Assembly (NCBI GenBank): GCA_015066015.1
Contig: SVPE01000003.1
Coordinates: 120,996 to 184,995, forward strand
Length of the DNA: 64,000 nucleotides
Source of the DNA: Oscillospiraceae bacterium
GTDB taxonomy: Bacteria; Bacillota; Clostridia; Oscillospirales; Acutalibacteraceae
Reading direction: 5' to 3'
Shown: positions 42,596-50,615 of the stretch, piece by piece
Numbering within the stretch: the first letter of the stretch is position 1
Layout: each line of letters starts with the position of its first letter
Made by a program: the position numbers and the translations under genes
The notes under the pieces: model-generated
Database searches by the model: none
Told to the model about the DNA's origin: nothing
Seen by the model: the letters and a program-made list of their open reading frames with translations, nothing else

Positions 42596-42624
42596 TTAAG
42601 AGGGCGGCTAGACCGTCCTCTTTA
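42596..42624 (+). terminator. Terminator of the MocR gene
   Basis: Stem AAGAGGGCGG/CCGTCCTCTT followed by TAATAG. Usable in both directions. Confidence 0.7.
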
Positions 42625-42662
42625 ATAGTTGTATTTAATTTTTCATTGCCTTTCATTATCTT

Positions 42663-42800
42663 TTAGTAACTCTCTTTACAACGCTTATCAGCTTTCTGAT
42701 AACATATATAACTGTTGACAAGGCAAGCTGAATCGGTAAAAGTAAAAGAAATACTGTCAAAAAGAATCTCCGTTCCAAGTTCAAGGGTAAATTCAAGCAT
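42663..42800 (-). CDS. Possible small protein downstream of the DUF3791 gene
   Basis: 45 aa from an ATG at 42798-42800 with AAGGGGAAT upstream: MLEFTLELGTEILFDSISFT, then three Cys in the C-terminal half. It follows the DUF3791 stop closely, so it may be the last gene of the module. There is no family recognition and weak coding evidence, and it could be chance. Confidence 0.35.
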   Translation of the reverse strand: MLEFTLELGTEILFDSISFTFTDSACLVNSYICYQKADKRCKESY

Positions 42801-42807
42801 ATTCCCC

Positions 42808-43020
42808 TTAAGCCTCCCGTCTTGCTTCAATAAACAAGTCAATATCATTTACAATATAGCTGTCACCCGTTGTGTGCAATGCTTCAAAGCAAGCATAAAT
42901 ATATTCAGATACCATATATCGGGTGAATAATTCTATAACCTGTTTACCTGTCAGGTTCTTTGATGTTTTATAAGTTTCAATGCAGTATACCAAAAAGTTA
43001 CCGGCTTCACTCATATTCAC
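42808..43020 (-). CDS. DUF3791-domain protein
   Basis: 70 aa with the DUF3791 pattern 'FLVYCIETYKTSKNLTGKQV', 'LFTRYMVSEYIYACFEALHT' and 'SYIVNDIDLFIEAR'. Its start overlaps the stop of the upstream 79-aa gene (ATGA). It is the third gene of a module with a DUF3990 protein. Such small proteins next to a predicted ADP-ribosyltransferase fold are candidate antitoxins or immunity proteins; this is inference from arrangement. Confidence 0.8.
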   Translation of the reverse strand: MNMSEAGNFLVYCIETYKTSKNLTGKQVIELFTRYMVSEYIYACFEALHTTGDSYIVNDIDLFIEARREA

Positions 43021-43256
43021 ACCTCCTCAGGGAATTTAACAACTCCTGTTTTTGTTTCACCGTCATACATATTGAAAATGGTCAAGGGACTTAAATGCCA
43101 TACTTTTGTGCTTTCATCTTCCAGTAATGCGTAAACCTTTGAATTATAGAACTTTGTTGCGGCAGAAATTTCATCTGTTTTATAATTTTCTGCAATCAGA
43201 TGTATCACTTGGGGAGTTATGATTTTTAGCAATGCTTCAAATTTCTTCTGTTCCAT
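43017..43256 (-). CDS. Conserved small protein between DUF3990 and DUF3791
   Basis: 79 aa: 'FEALLKIITPQVIHLIAENY', 'DEISAATKFYNSKVYALLED' and 'VWHLSPLTIFNMYDGETKTG'. It is soluble and helical. Its ATG overlaps the stop of the DUF3990 gene by one base and its stop overlaps the next start, so the three genes are translationally coupled. The pattern is one I associate with DUF3990/DUF3791 loci but cannot name. Possible adaptor or antitoxin. Confidence 0.75.
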   Translation of the reverse strand: MEQKKFEALLKIITPQVIHLIAENYKTDEISAATKFYNSKVYALLEDESTKVWHLSPLTIFNMYDGETKTGVVKFPEEV

Positions 43257-43744
43257 TAAAGCTCCCCCTCATTCAAAGTTCCTTTAAATTCAATATACTT
43301 TAAAGCCTTTTCGGTTGAAAAGACAAGCTGGTTATAAAGTTTTTTTATCTTTAAAGCCTCTAAAGTCTGATCTTTTGTAAGAACCCCGGCTGTATAAAGT
43401 GCAAAGGTTGTGTACACATCATCGTCAGCCACAGGTCCGTAAATCAGATCATACCTTTTTCCGTCATAACTTCCGGAACGGTTATCTGACACAAAATCAA
43501 GCCATGCTTCATCAGGATTCTCAAACTTCAAGACCGAACATTCGCTGAAAGCATTTTCATCAAATTCATATATGTTGACTATTTTTCCACCGCTTTGTTT
43601 TCTCCGATAAACTTTTTCGGCAAAACCAATTGCCTGCATTTTATTGGTAGTGGTATAAAAACCAAAACCGAAATCAAGAAAACGGTTCTGCGGTATTAAT
43701 TCAGGTTCGGAAACTTCAACGTTACTTCCGTGATAAATAATCAT
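43256..43744 (-). CDS. DUF3990 protein (ADP-ribosyltransferase-like fold)
   Basis: 162 aa from the ATG at 43742-43744 (GGAGG 8 nt upstream). 'IIYHGSNVEVSEPELIPQNR' followed by 'FLDFGFGFYTTTNKMQAIGF' is the typical DUF3990 start, resembling the H/Y-G and G-x-G-F-Y-x-T motifs of the ART clan. 'YDLIYGPVADDDVYTTFALY' and 'LKIKKLYNQLVFSTEKALKY' complete the domain. Members are suspected ADP-ribosyltransferases. With two tiny coupled genes downstream this could be a toxin-antitoxin or defence unit (inference). Confidence 0.85.
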   Translation of the reverse strand: MIIYHGSNVEVSEPELIPQNRFLDFGFGFYTTTNKMQAIGFAEKVYRRKQSGGKIVNIYEFDENAFSECSVLKFENPDEAWLDFVSDNRSGSYDGKRYDLIYGPVADDDVYTTFALYTAGVLTKDQTLEALKIKKLYNQLVFSTEKALKYIEFKGTLNEGEL

Positions 43745-43866
43745 CAGCTTTACCTCCACAAGGCTTCCTATCATTTATATTATATCCAATTTTATTTTGT
43801 GTGTCAACATTCAAAAACGGACGTCCGATGGACGCCCTTACGGTAAAACAATATCGCAGACCATTA

Positions 43867-43938
43867 ATTTTGCATTTTGCATTTTGCACTTTGCATTCAT
43901 TGAAACACTCTGCATTCTGCACTTTGCATTCTGCATTC
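43867..43938 (+). repeat. Heptamer array upstream of the spoVAE stop
   Basis: TTTTGCA-type units, then CATTGAAACACT, then TGCATTC-type units. It fills the gap between the DUF3990 start and the end of spoVAE. Confidence 0.7.
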
Positions 43939-44305
43939 ACTTGCGGTCCTTAGGTCTTGCAAAAACCGAAGCAACAAGACCGCAGATTATCGCCGCCATA
44001 GTGCCGACGGATGCAGCCGAAAGCGGTCCGCTCAAGGCACCGAGCAAGCCTTGCTCATCAACAGCCCTTTTCGTTTCCTTTGCAAGATTGAAGCCAAAGC
44101 CCGTAAGAGGTACCGTTGCCCCTGCACCGCCGAAACCTGCTATTTTCTCATAAACTCCCAGTGCACCGAGGATTACCCCGATAACAACAAACATTACAAG
44201 TATTTTTGCCGGTGTAAGCTTCGTAAGGTCGACCAGTATCTGCCCTACGAGACAGATAGCACCTCCGACAAGAAAGGCCTTAAAAAGTGAAAGCACCAAT
44301 TCCAT
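43937..44305 (-). CDS. spoVAE: Stage V sporulation protein AE
   Basis: 122 aa integral membrane protein of the SpoVA channel, which moves Ca-dipicolinate into and out of spores. Helices and motifs: 'FLVGGAICLVGQILVDLT', 'ILVMFVVIGVILGALGVYEK', 'GAGATVPLTGFGFNLAKE' (hallmark) and 'GTMAAIICGLVASVF'. The ATG overlaps the stop of the preceding 60-aa gene (TGATG). The C-terminus borders the heptamer array. Confidence 0.93.
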   Translation of the reverse strand: MELVLSLFKAFLVGGAICLVGQILVDLTKLTPAKILVMFVVIGVILGALGVYEKIAGFGGAGATVPLTGFGFNLAKETKRAVDEQGLLGALSGPLSAASVGTMAAIICGLVASVFARPKDRK

Positions 44306-44487
44306 CAGAACATTCCCTTCAGTGCCTTTAAGCCGCATTTTTTACCCGCAATAAGGTTAAGACCGAATACTGCCGCAAGGATAAAAAAGCAGATACAAAG
44401 TATCTTTTTGGCATAATATAGATATTTGCTGAGCTTGCCTATGCAGCAAAGCAGCTTAAGTCCCTTTGCGTATTTCATATTATACAT
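44305..44487 (-). CDS. Small membrane protein between spoVAD and spoVAE
   Basis: 60 aa, one hydrophobic segment (about 27-47, 'AKKILCICFFILAAVFGLNL') with basic ends and five Cys. The start has GAGGTGAAATT upstream, 9 bp after the spoVAD stop, and the stop overlaps the spoVAE start. So it is placed as a genuine operon member, although it is not a standard spoVA gene. Function unknown. Confidence 0.65.
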   Translation of the reverse strand: MYNMKYAKGLKLLCCIGKLSKYLYYAKKILCICFFILAAVFGLNLIAGKKCGLKALKGMF

Positions 44488-44496
44488 AATTTCACC

Positions 44497-45510
44497 TCAT
44501 ATAACAATATTAAGAAGATGCGCTACACCGGGAATACTCTCGCCTTCCCTTGACGAAACGGGCGACATCAGGGCACCCGTAGCAACAAAGAGAATGTTTC
44601 TGAGCTTCCCCTTTCGCATTTCGCTGAGGATATGACCGCACAGCACACTGCCGCAGCAGCCGCAGCCCGAACCGCCCGAATGAACATCCTGAGTCTCACG
44701 GTCAAAAATCATCAACCCGCAATCCTGATGCACCGAAGAAATATCAATGTTGTCCTCCTTAAGCATAAGCTCGCGCAGAAGCCTTGTCCCGACCAGTCCC
44801 AGATCTCCCGTGAAAATCGCATCATAATCCGAGGGCAGAGTATTAGTATCAATGAGAAAGTCAGCTATGGTGCGCCTTGCGGCGGGTGCCATTGCCGCGC
44901 CCATATTAGTACTGTCAACAATGCCTAAATCCTCTACTTTTCCGAGATGCACCGCCTTTATTCTCGGATTCAGCGGCGAAAAATCCTCACTGAGAATAAG
45001 CGCACCCGCACCTGTCACCGTACGCTGAGCCGTAGGGGTTCTCTGACCTCCGTATTCAAGGGGAAATCTGAACTGCTTTTCTGCCGAGCAGAAGTGCGAG
45101 CTTGTTGCCGCCATACAAGTGTTAATTCCTCCGCTTTCAATTGCAAGAGACGCCATAGCCGTCGTAAGTGCCATCGTTGAGCAGGCTCCGAACATTCCTA
45201 TAAAAGGAACATTCATATCCCTTGCCGCAAAAGATGACGATATGCACTGATTCAGAAGATCACCCGCAAAAACCGCATCAAGGGAAGAATCCTCGAGCTT
45301 TATCTTCTGCAGTGCCCTCTGCATTGCCGCTGAAAGGAGATTGCTTTCAGCCTTTTCCCAGCATTTTTCACCCATAGTTGTATCATTGAAAATTCTGTCA
45401 AAGCTTTCCTTAAGAGGCCCCTCACCCTCAAGTCTGCCTACGGCGGCAGCGCTTGAAATTATCCGTATTTCCTTTTCAAGAGAGATTGTCCTTCCCTGTC
45501 GTATAGCCAT
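44497..45510 (-). CDS. spoVAD: Stage V sporulation protein AD
   Basis: 337 aa thiolase-fold protein that binds dipicolinic acid at the spore membrane. 'VPFIGMFGACSTMALTTAMA' (pseudo-active-site Cys), 'ATSSHFCSAEKQFRFPLEYG', 'TPTAQRTVTGAGALILSE' and 'GGSGCGCCGSVLCGHIL' are diagnostic. In Bacillus spoVAC lies directly upstream. Here the upstream side is a divergent beta-galactosidase gene, and spoVAC is 3 kb away. Confidence 0.95.
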   Translation of the reverse strand: MAIRQGRTISLEKEIRIISSAAAVGRLEGEGPLKESFDRIFNDTTMGEKCWEKAESNLLSAAMQRALQKIKLEDSSLDAVFAGDLLNQCISSSFAARDMNVPFIGMFGACSTMALTTAMASLAIESGGINTCMAATSSHFCSAEKQFRFPLEYGGQRTPTAQRTVTGAGALILSEDFSPLNPRIKAVHLGKVEDLGIVDSTNMGAAMAPAARRTIADFLIDTNTLPSDYDAIFTGDLGLVGTRLLRELMLKEDNIDISSVHQDCGLMIFDRETQDVHSGGSGCGCCGSVLCGHILSEMRKGKLRNILFVATGALMSPVSSREGESIPGVAHLLNIVI

Positions 45511-45651
45511 TTTTTCACCCTCTCAGCTTTTAAACTTAGGATGCGCAGACTTTGCGGTATTATGTATTGCTTTTTATTTCTTTTATGTGATATAATTTTA
45601 AAAACCGACAAATGCAATCAAATTCAAAACGGACAACCAAGGAGAAATATT

Positions 45652-47391
45652 ATGACCTTTACCATCGAGAAAAACCGGTTTATGAAAGACGGCAAACCCA
45701 TAAAGCTTATCTCAGGTGCCGTACATTATTTCCGCAATATGCCCGAAACCTGGGAGGACATTTTCATTAAAATGAGAGCTATGGGATGCAACTGTGTCGA
45801 AACATACTGCGCCTGGAATATGCACGAGAAAAAGCCCGGCGAATACGATTTTACGGGCAACCTCGACATTGCCCGATATATTGAAACTGCGCAGAAATGC
45901 GGCCTTATGGTAATTGTCAGACCCGGTCCTTACATCTGTGCAGAATGGGAATTCGGCGGTCTGCCCTGGTGGATTCAGTGCGACGAAAACATGGAAATAC
46001 GCTGCAGCAACGAAATTTACATAAAGCATTTTGACCGCTACCTGGACAAAATGTGTGAGCAGATTCTCCCCTACCTTACAACAAAGGGAGGCAACGTCAT
46101 TATGATTCAGTGCGAAAACGAGTACGGCTACTACGGTGACGACAGAGAATACCTCGCCTATCTGAAAAAAGGCTACGAAGCCAGAGGCATTGATGTCCCC
46201 CTTTTCACCTCTGACGGCACCGGCAGGGAAAACCTCCTTGACGGAAGCATTGACGGATGCCTTTCAACCCTCAACTTCGGAAGCCGTGTAGAAGAAAACT
46301 TCCGTGCTCACGATGAGCTTTATCCCGAATCACCAAAAATGTGCATGGAGATGTGGAACGGCTGGTTTGATGCCTGGGGCGACGAAAAGCACCACACCAC
46401 CTCTGCTGAGGATTACGCAAAGGTTGTCGACGATATGCTCACAAAGGGCAGTCTTAATATGTATATGTTCATCGGCGGCACAAACTTCGGATTTACAAGC
46501 GGAGCCAACCACTATGAAAAATTCGCTCCCGATGTCACAAGCTATGACTATGACGCTCTTCTCACCGAGTGCGGCGACATAACCGAAAAATACCACGCCG
46601 TAAGGAACGTGATCATGAAGCACACAGGTGAAGCTCTCCCGCCGATTCCTGCAAACAGAGAAAAAGCCGCCTACGGCAAGGTTACTCTCACCGAAAGCTG
46701 CGGCTTCTTTGAGGCTCTGCCCTTACTTTCAACACCTCAGCACTCCGATGTGCCGAAATGTATGGAGCATTACGGCACCGGCTACGGCTTCATTGCATAC
46801 AGAACAAGGCTCAACCGTGACTACAAAAACGTAAAGCTCTCCTTTACGGAGCTTGGCGACAGAGCGCAGATTTACATAAACAAAGAGCTTATCGGCACTG
46901 TTTACATCAACGAAAATCTTGATATAGAATTAAGTGCAAAAGAAGGCGACATTCTCACCGTGCTTTGCGAAAACATGGGCAGAGCAAACTTCGGCCCGAA
47001 AATGATGCGTAAAAAGGGAATCGCCGGAAGATGCCTTCTCGACGGCAGAATCCACTTCGGTTGGGATGTTTATCCCCTTCCCATGGAAGACCTCGGCAAG
47101 CTCGTCTTTACTGCAGGCAATCCGGAAGAAAAGAGTGTCTTTTACAAGGGCACATTCTCCGTTGACGGAACACCGAAAGACACCTTCTTAAGGCTCGACA
47201 ACTTCACAAAGGGCTTTGTTACCCTCAACGGCTTCAATCTCGGCAGATACTGGGAAATCGGTCCGCAAAAGACTCTTTATGTCCCCTCGGGCGTACTCAG
47301 AGAAGGCGAAAACGAGATAATTGTTTTTGAAAGCGACGGAATCAAGGGTGAAAGCGTCATTGAATTTGTTGATGTGCCTGAACTCGGATAA
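45652..47391 (+). CDS. GH35 beta-galactosidase
   Basis: 579 aa from the ATG at 45652 (CAAGGAGAAATATT upstream). Retaining glycosidase that removes terminal beta-galactose. The TIM barrel begins 'LISGAVHYFRNMPETWEDIF' and 'VETYCAWNMHEKKPGEYDFTG'. 'VRPGPYICAEWEFGGLPWW' is the family signature. The acid/base Glu is in 'MIQCENEYGYYG' and the nucleophile Glu in 'KMCMEMWNGWFDAWG'. The C-terminal beta domains (about 380-579) include 'GFVTLNGFNLGRYWEIGPQK'. There is no signal peptide, so it is cytoplasmic. It has been inserted, with the next gene, between spoVAC and spoVAD. Confidence 0.94.
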   Translation: MTFTIEKNRFMKDGKPIKLISGAVHYFRNMPETWEDIFIKMRAMGCNCVETYCAWNMHEKKPGEYDFTGNLDIARYIETAQKCGLMVIVRPGPYICAEWEFGGLPWWIQCDENMEIRCSNEIYIKHFDRYLDKMCEQILPYLTTKGGNVIMIQCENEYGYYGDDREYLAYLKKGYEARGIDVPLFTSDGTGRENLLDGSIDGCLSTLNFGSRVEENFRAHDELYPESPKMCMEMWNGWFDAWGDEKHHTTSAEDYAKVVDDMLTKGSLNMYMFIGGTNFGFTSGANHYEKFAPDVTSYDYDALLTECGDITEKYHAVRNVIMKHTGEALPPIPANREKAAYGKVTLTESCGFFEALPLLSTPQHSDVPKCMEHYGTGYGFIAYRTRLNRDYKNVKLSFTELGDRAQIYINKELIGTVYINENLDIELSAKEGDILTVLCENMGRANFGPKMMRKKGIAGRCLLDGRIHFGWDVYPLPMEDLGKLVFTAGNPEEKSVFYKGTFSVDGTPKDTFLRLDNFTKGFVTLNGFNLGRYWEIGPQKTLYVPSGVLREGENEIIVFESDGIKGESVIEFVDVPELG

Positions 47392-47415
47392 AACCCGCAC
47401 TCGGAGGTTAAAACT

Positions 47416-48489
47416 ATGTCTGAAAACAGTCTGATGCCAAAAAGAATTTATTCTTATGACCTGATACGCATAATTGCCGCCATAGGCGTTATTATGGCAC
47501 ATTCCGTGTCTGTACTTGTTACCGACAGCCCCTACGGCTCAGCCGATTTCACCTACGCTAACTTTTTTGACACAGCCGGCAGAGCAAGCATCGCCCTTTT
47601 CCTTATGCTTTCGGGTGCACTGATGCTTGACGAAGAAAAGATAATTCCGACTAAAAAGTTTTTCGTTACGGCTGTGCGTATGCTCTTTCTCGGCGTTGCC
47701 TGGTCGGGACTTTATTCCTTTGCCATTAACATTGTTCTGCCCGTTATTAATTATAAAGAGCCAAACATAAGCAGTTTCATAGAAAAAACAGTTTACGGTG
47801 AGTTTCATCTCTGGTATCTGTACATGCTTGCAGGGCTTTATATGATAACACCCTTTCTGAGGCTTTTTGTAAAAAAAGAAAACGCAAAATGGGTTGCAGG
47901 CTTCATTGTACTGTTTTTCATTATGTCGTCTCTTCCCACCTTCATAAACACCGTTGCGAATTTTTTCACCGCAGAAAAAGATCATCTTATCCGCTTTACA
48001 AATAAATTAGAATTTGATTACGGCAATGAATATCTTTGCTACTATCTGCTCGGATGGCTTGTAACTGCCACAAAAATCACAAAGAAACAAAGAAGAATCC
48101 TCTACGCTCTCGGCGTTACAGGCTTCATTGTTACCTTTCTTGGTATTCAGTTCAGTCTTTCCGAAACAAACAGAGAATGTGTCTTCTATGCAAACAAAAT
48201 GATAAATGTTGCCTTTTACGGTGTGAGTCTTTTTGTATTTCTTAACCGCAGATTCAGAAATTTTGAACCGAAAAGCCACAGAAAGCTGCTGCTCAAGCTT
48301 TCTTCACTTACCTTCGGAGTTTATCTGATACACTTCTTCGGGCTGATTTTCATACGCTCTTTCACAGACGTTATCGCCTCGGGTATAGTCAGATCAGTTA
48401 TCGAATTCCTATTTACGGTTATTTTCTCATTTACAGCAACCTTTATTATTTCGAAGATGCCCTTTTTCAACAGGTTTATCAAAACATAA
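47416..48489 (+). CDS. Membrane acyltransferase 3 family protein
   Basis: 357 aa with about ten transmembrane helices. 'IYSYDLIRIIAAIGVIMAHS' carries the family R-x10-H catalytic pattern at the end of TM1. 'LWYLYMLAGLYMITPFLRLF' and 'LSSLTFGVYLIHFFGLIFIR' are typical later motifs. It transfers acyl groups (often O-acetyl) to extracellular glycans or lipids. It lies 24 bp after the GH35 gene, so they probably form an operon. It ends 11 bp from the convergent spoVAC stop. Confidence 0.9.
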   Translation: MSENSLMPKRIYSYDLIRIIAAIGVIMAHSVSVLVTDSPYGSADFTYANFFDTAGRASIALFLMLSGALMLDEEKIIPTKKFFVTAVRMLFLGVAWSGLYSFAINIVLPVINYKEPNISSFIEKTVYGEFHLWYLYMLAGLYMITPFLRLFVKKENAKWVAGFIVLFFIMSSLPTFINTVANFFTAEKDHLIRFTNKLEFDYGNEYLCYYLLGWLVTATKITKKQRRILYALGVTGFIVTFLGIQFSLSETNRECVFYANKMINVAFYGVSLFVFLNRRFRNFEPKSHRKLLLKLSSLTFGVYLIHFFGLIFIRSFTDVIASGIVRSVIEFLFTVIFSFTATFIISKMPFFNRFIKT

Positions 48490-48500
48490 TAAAAAACGTT

Positions 48501-48938
48501 TCACTTTATCAGCCAATAAATAAACCCGTAAACTGCCGCACTGCTGCAGCCGAAAACTATAACCGGCCCTGCAATCGAAAACATCTGCGCTGCCGTACCT
48601 AAAATCCTACCCTCCGTCTGAAACTCCAGAGCCGAGGAAACAATTGAATTTGCAAAGCCTGAAATCGGCACCGATGTGCCTGCACCCGCGTGTTTTGCAA
48701 TCACATCAAAAACACCCGTTGCTGTAAGAATTGCCGTTATTACAATCAGAATTATCATTGCTATACTTCTGCTTTCCTTTTCGGCAAGTCCCATTTTACT
48801 GAAAACATAAAACAGTCCCTCAGCAAATGCACATATGATGCCTCCCGAAACAAACGCCTTTACCGAATCGGTTATAAGCGGTGATTTCGGAGAGGCTTTT
48901 TTTACCATATCGGCATAGTCCTTTTTTGAAACTGACAT
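48501..48938 (-). CDS. spoVAC: Stage V sporulation protein AC
   Basis: 145 aa membrane protein of the SpoVA channel (mechanosensitive subunit in Bacillus). 'KSPLITDSVKAFVSGGIICA', 'VFDVIAKHAGAGTSVPISGF' and 'GPVIVFGCSSAAVYGFIYWL' are diagnostic. Here it is a lone gene, about 3 kb from spoVAD with two plus-strand genes between. AAAGGTTGATT precedes the ATG. A separate forespore promoter would be needed for spoVAD. Confidence 0.95.
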   Translation of the reverse strand: MSVSKKDYADMVKKASPKSPLITDSVKAFVSGGIICAFAEGLFYVFSKMGLAEKESRSIAMIILIVITAILTATGVFDVIAKHAGAGTSVPISGFANSIVSSALEFQTEGRILGTAAQMFSIAGPVIVFGCSSAAVYGFIYWLIK

Positions 48939-49009
48939 ATAATCAACCTTTCTGTTTAACGGATAGTAACGGGGTCAGACTTCGGGTCAGTAAGGCGTTG
49001 AGGTGAAAA

Positions 49010-49173
49010 GCGCGGTGAGGGGTGCGGCACCTACGGTGCCGCACCTCAGAGAGCCGCCACCCCATCACGTTAAAACCGCTTAACCGTAAACTTTCCTCTG
49101 TTGCGGTAATTCTGAGCTTTCGTAAGGCTCTCTGCTTTCTGACTTTCAAGGAAAGTCAGAAAACTCACCGCGC
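49010..49173 (+). repeat. Cloverleaf palindrome, copy 5 (divergent outer stem)
   Basis: Same three-arm plan but with outer stem GCGCGGTGAG/CTCACCGCGC. Arm 1 GGTGCGGCACC/GGTGCCGCACC, arm 2 CAGAGAGCC/GGCTCTCTG with a ~70-nt interior, arm 3 TTTCTGACTTTC/GAAAGTCAGAAA. The tip CTTTC/GAAAG of arm 3 matches other copies. Divergent intergenic position. Confidence 0.75.
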
Positions 49174-49276
49174 CACCGAAACGGTAGCAGAGAGTAAATT
49201 TTAAAGCGCCTTATTTCCCTTTGCGAACAGTATCTGTAAATATCCTTTGCAGATAGACTTAATTTATTCCCTTTTG

Positions 49277-49305
49277 TTGACAAAAAGAATAAAAAAATAT
49301 AAAAT
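49277..49305 (+). promoter_or_regulatory. SigA promoter of the DUF1015 operon
   Basis: TTGACA (49277-49282), 17-nt spacer, TAAAAT (49300-49305). ATG at 49342 after AAGGAG. Confidence 0.8.
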
Positions 49306-49341
49306 AAAAGAGTATATATAATACTTTAAGGAGAAAACATT

Positions 49342-50586
49342 ATGGCTATTTTTAAACCCTTCAGAGCTGTCAGACCTCTTGCAGAATTTGCATCCTCAGT
49401 TGCAGCTTTACCCTACGATGTTATGAACAGCAAAGAGGCCGCTGAAATGGTAAAAGGAAATCCCGTTTCCTTCCTTCACGTTGACAAGGCCGAAATCGAC
49501 CTTCCCGAAGGAACTGATATTTACGATGAAAAGGTATACCTCAAGGCGAGAGAAAACCTTGAAAAGCTCGAGAAAGATAACATCTGCAGACAGGATGCAA
49601 CACCTTGCTTTTATATTTACCGCCAGATAATGAACGGCAGAAGCCAGACCGGTATCGTAGGCTGTGCCGCTATTGATGACTATATTGAGGGCAGAATCAA
49701 GCGTCACGAATTCACACGCGCCGATAAAGAGGCTGACCGAATCCGTCACGTTGATTACTGCGATGCAAATACAGGACCGATTTTTCTTTGCTACAGAAGC
49801 AGCAGTGAAATTTCCGAAATTGTTAAATGCTGGAAGGAAAACCACAGTCCCGTTTATGATTTTGTTACAGAGGACGGAATCGGCAATACAGTATGGGTTG
49901 TTGATGATGAAAAGGTTACTGCAGAAATTTCCGCTGCCTTCGGTGCCAAGGAGGCTCTTTATATCGCAGACGGACACCACCGTTGCGCTTCGGCAGTAAA
50001 GGTCGGACTCAAGCGCAGAGAAGAAAATCCCGGATACGACTCAAGCGAGGAATTCAACTATTTCCTTGCAGTGTGCTTCCCTGCTGACGAGCTTGAAATC
50101 ATGGACTACAACAGAGTTATGAAGGACCTCGGCGGAAAGACAAGTGAAGAATTCATTCTTGCCCTTAATGAAAAATTCACCGTTGAAAAGGTCGGTGCAG
50201 AAGCATACAGACCCGAAGCACGTCACACCTTCGGTATGTATCTTGAAAACGAATGGTACAAGCTTACTGCGAAGGAAGGCACCTTCCCTGAAAATGACCC
50301 CGTTGCATCTCTTGATGTTTCCATACTTCAGGAAAATTGCATCACTCCCATTTTCGGAATCACTGACCCGAGAACAGACAAACGAATCGATTTTATCGGT
50401 GGAATCAGAGGTCTCGCAGAGCTTGAAAAGCGTTGCCGCGAGGATATGGTTGTTGCATTTTCAATGTATCCGACCTCTCTTAATGAGCTTATGGCAATTG
50501 CCGATGCAGGCGAGGTTATGCCCCCGAAATCCACATGGTTTGAGCCTAAGCTTTTAAGCGGACTTTTTATCCACAAATTAAAATAA
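49342..50586 (+). CDS. DUF1015 family protein (SerK-related)
   Basis: 414 aa full-length DUF1015. 'FKPFRAVRPLAEFASSVAAL' with 'PYDVMN', 'NPVSFLHVDKAEIDLP', 'ALYIADGHHRCASAVKVG' (hallmark), and 'FIGGIRGLAELEKR...AFSMYPTSLNELM' are all present. Archaeal members are ADP- or ATP-dependent free-serine kinases; the bacterial role is less clear, so serine phosphorylation is a hypothesis. First gene of an operon with an AlaX-type editing protein 29 bp downstream. Cytoplasmic. Confidence 0.88.
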   Translation: MAIFKPFRAVRPLAEFASSVAALPYDVMNSKEAAEMVKGNPVSFLHVDKAEIDLPEGTDIYDEKVYLKARENLEKLEKDNICRQDATPCFYIYRQIMNGRSQTGIVGCAAIDDYIEGRIKRHEFTRADKEADRIRHVDYCDANTGPIFLCYRSSSEISEIVKCWKENHSPVYDFVTEDGIGNTVWVVDDEKVTAEISAAFGAKEALYIADGHHRCASAVKVGLKRREENPGYDSSEEFNYFLAVCFPADELEIMDYNRVMKDLGGKTSEEFILALNEKFTVEKVGAEAYRPEARHTFGMYLENEWYKLTAKEGTFPENDPVASLDVSILQENCITPIFGITDPRTDKRIDFIGGIRGLAELEKRCREDMVVAFSMYPTSLNELMAIADAGEVMPPKSTWFEPKLLSGLFIHKLK

Positions 50587-50615
50587 AATTCCACATTCAC
50601 GAAAAGGAGCACCCG

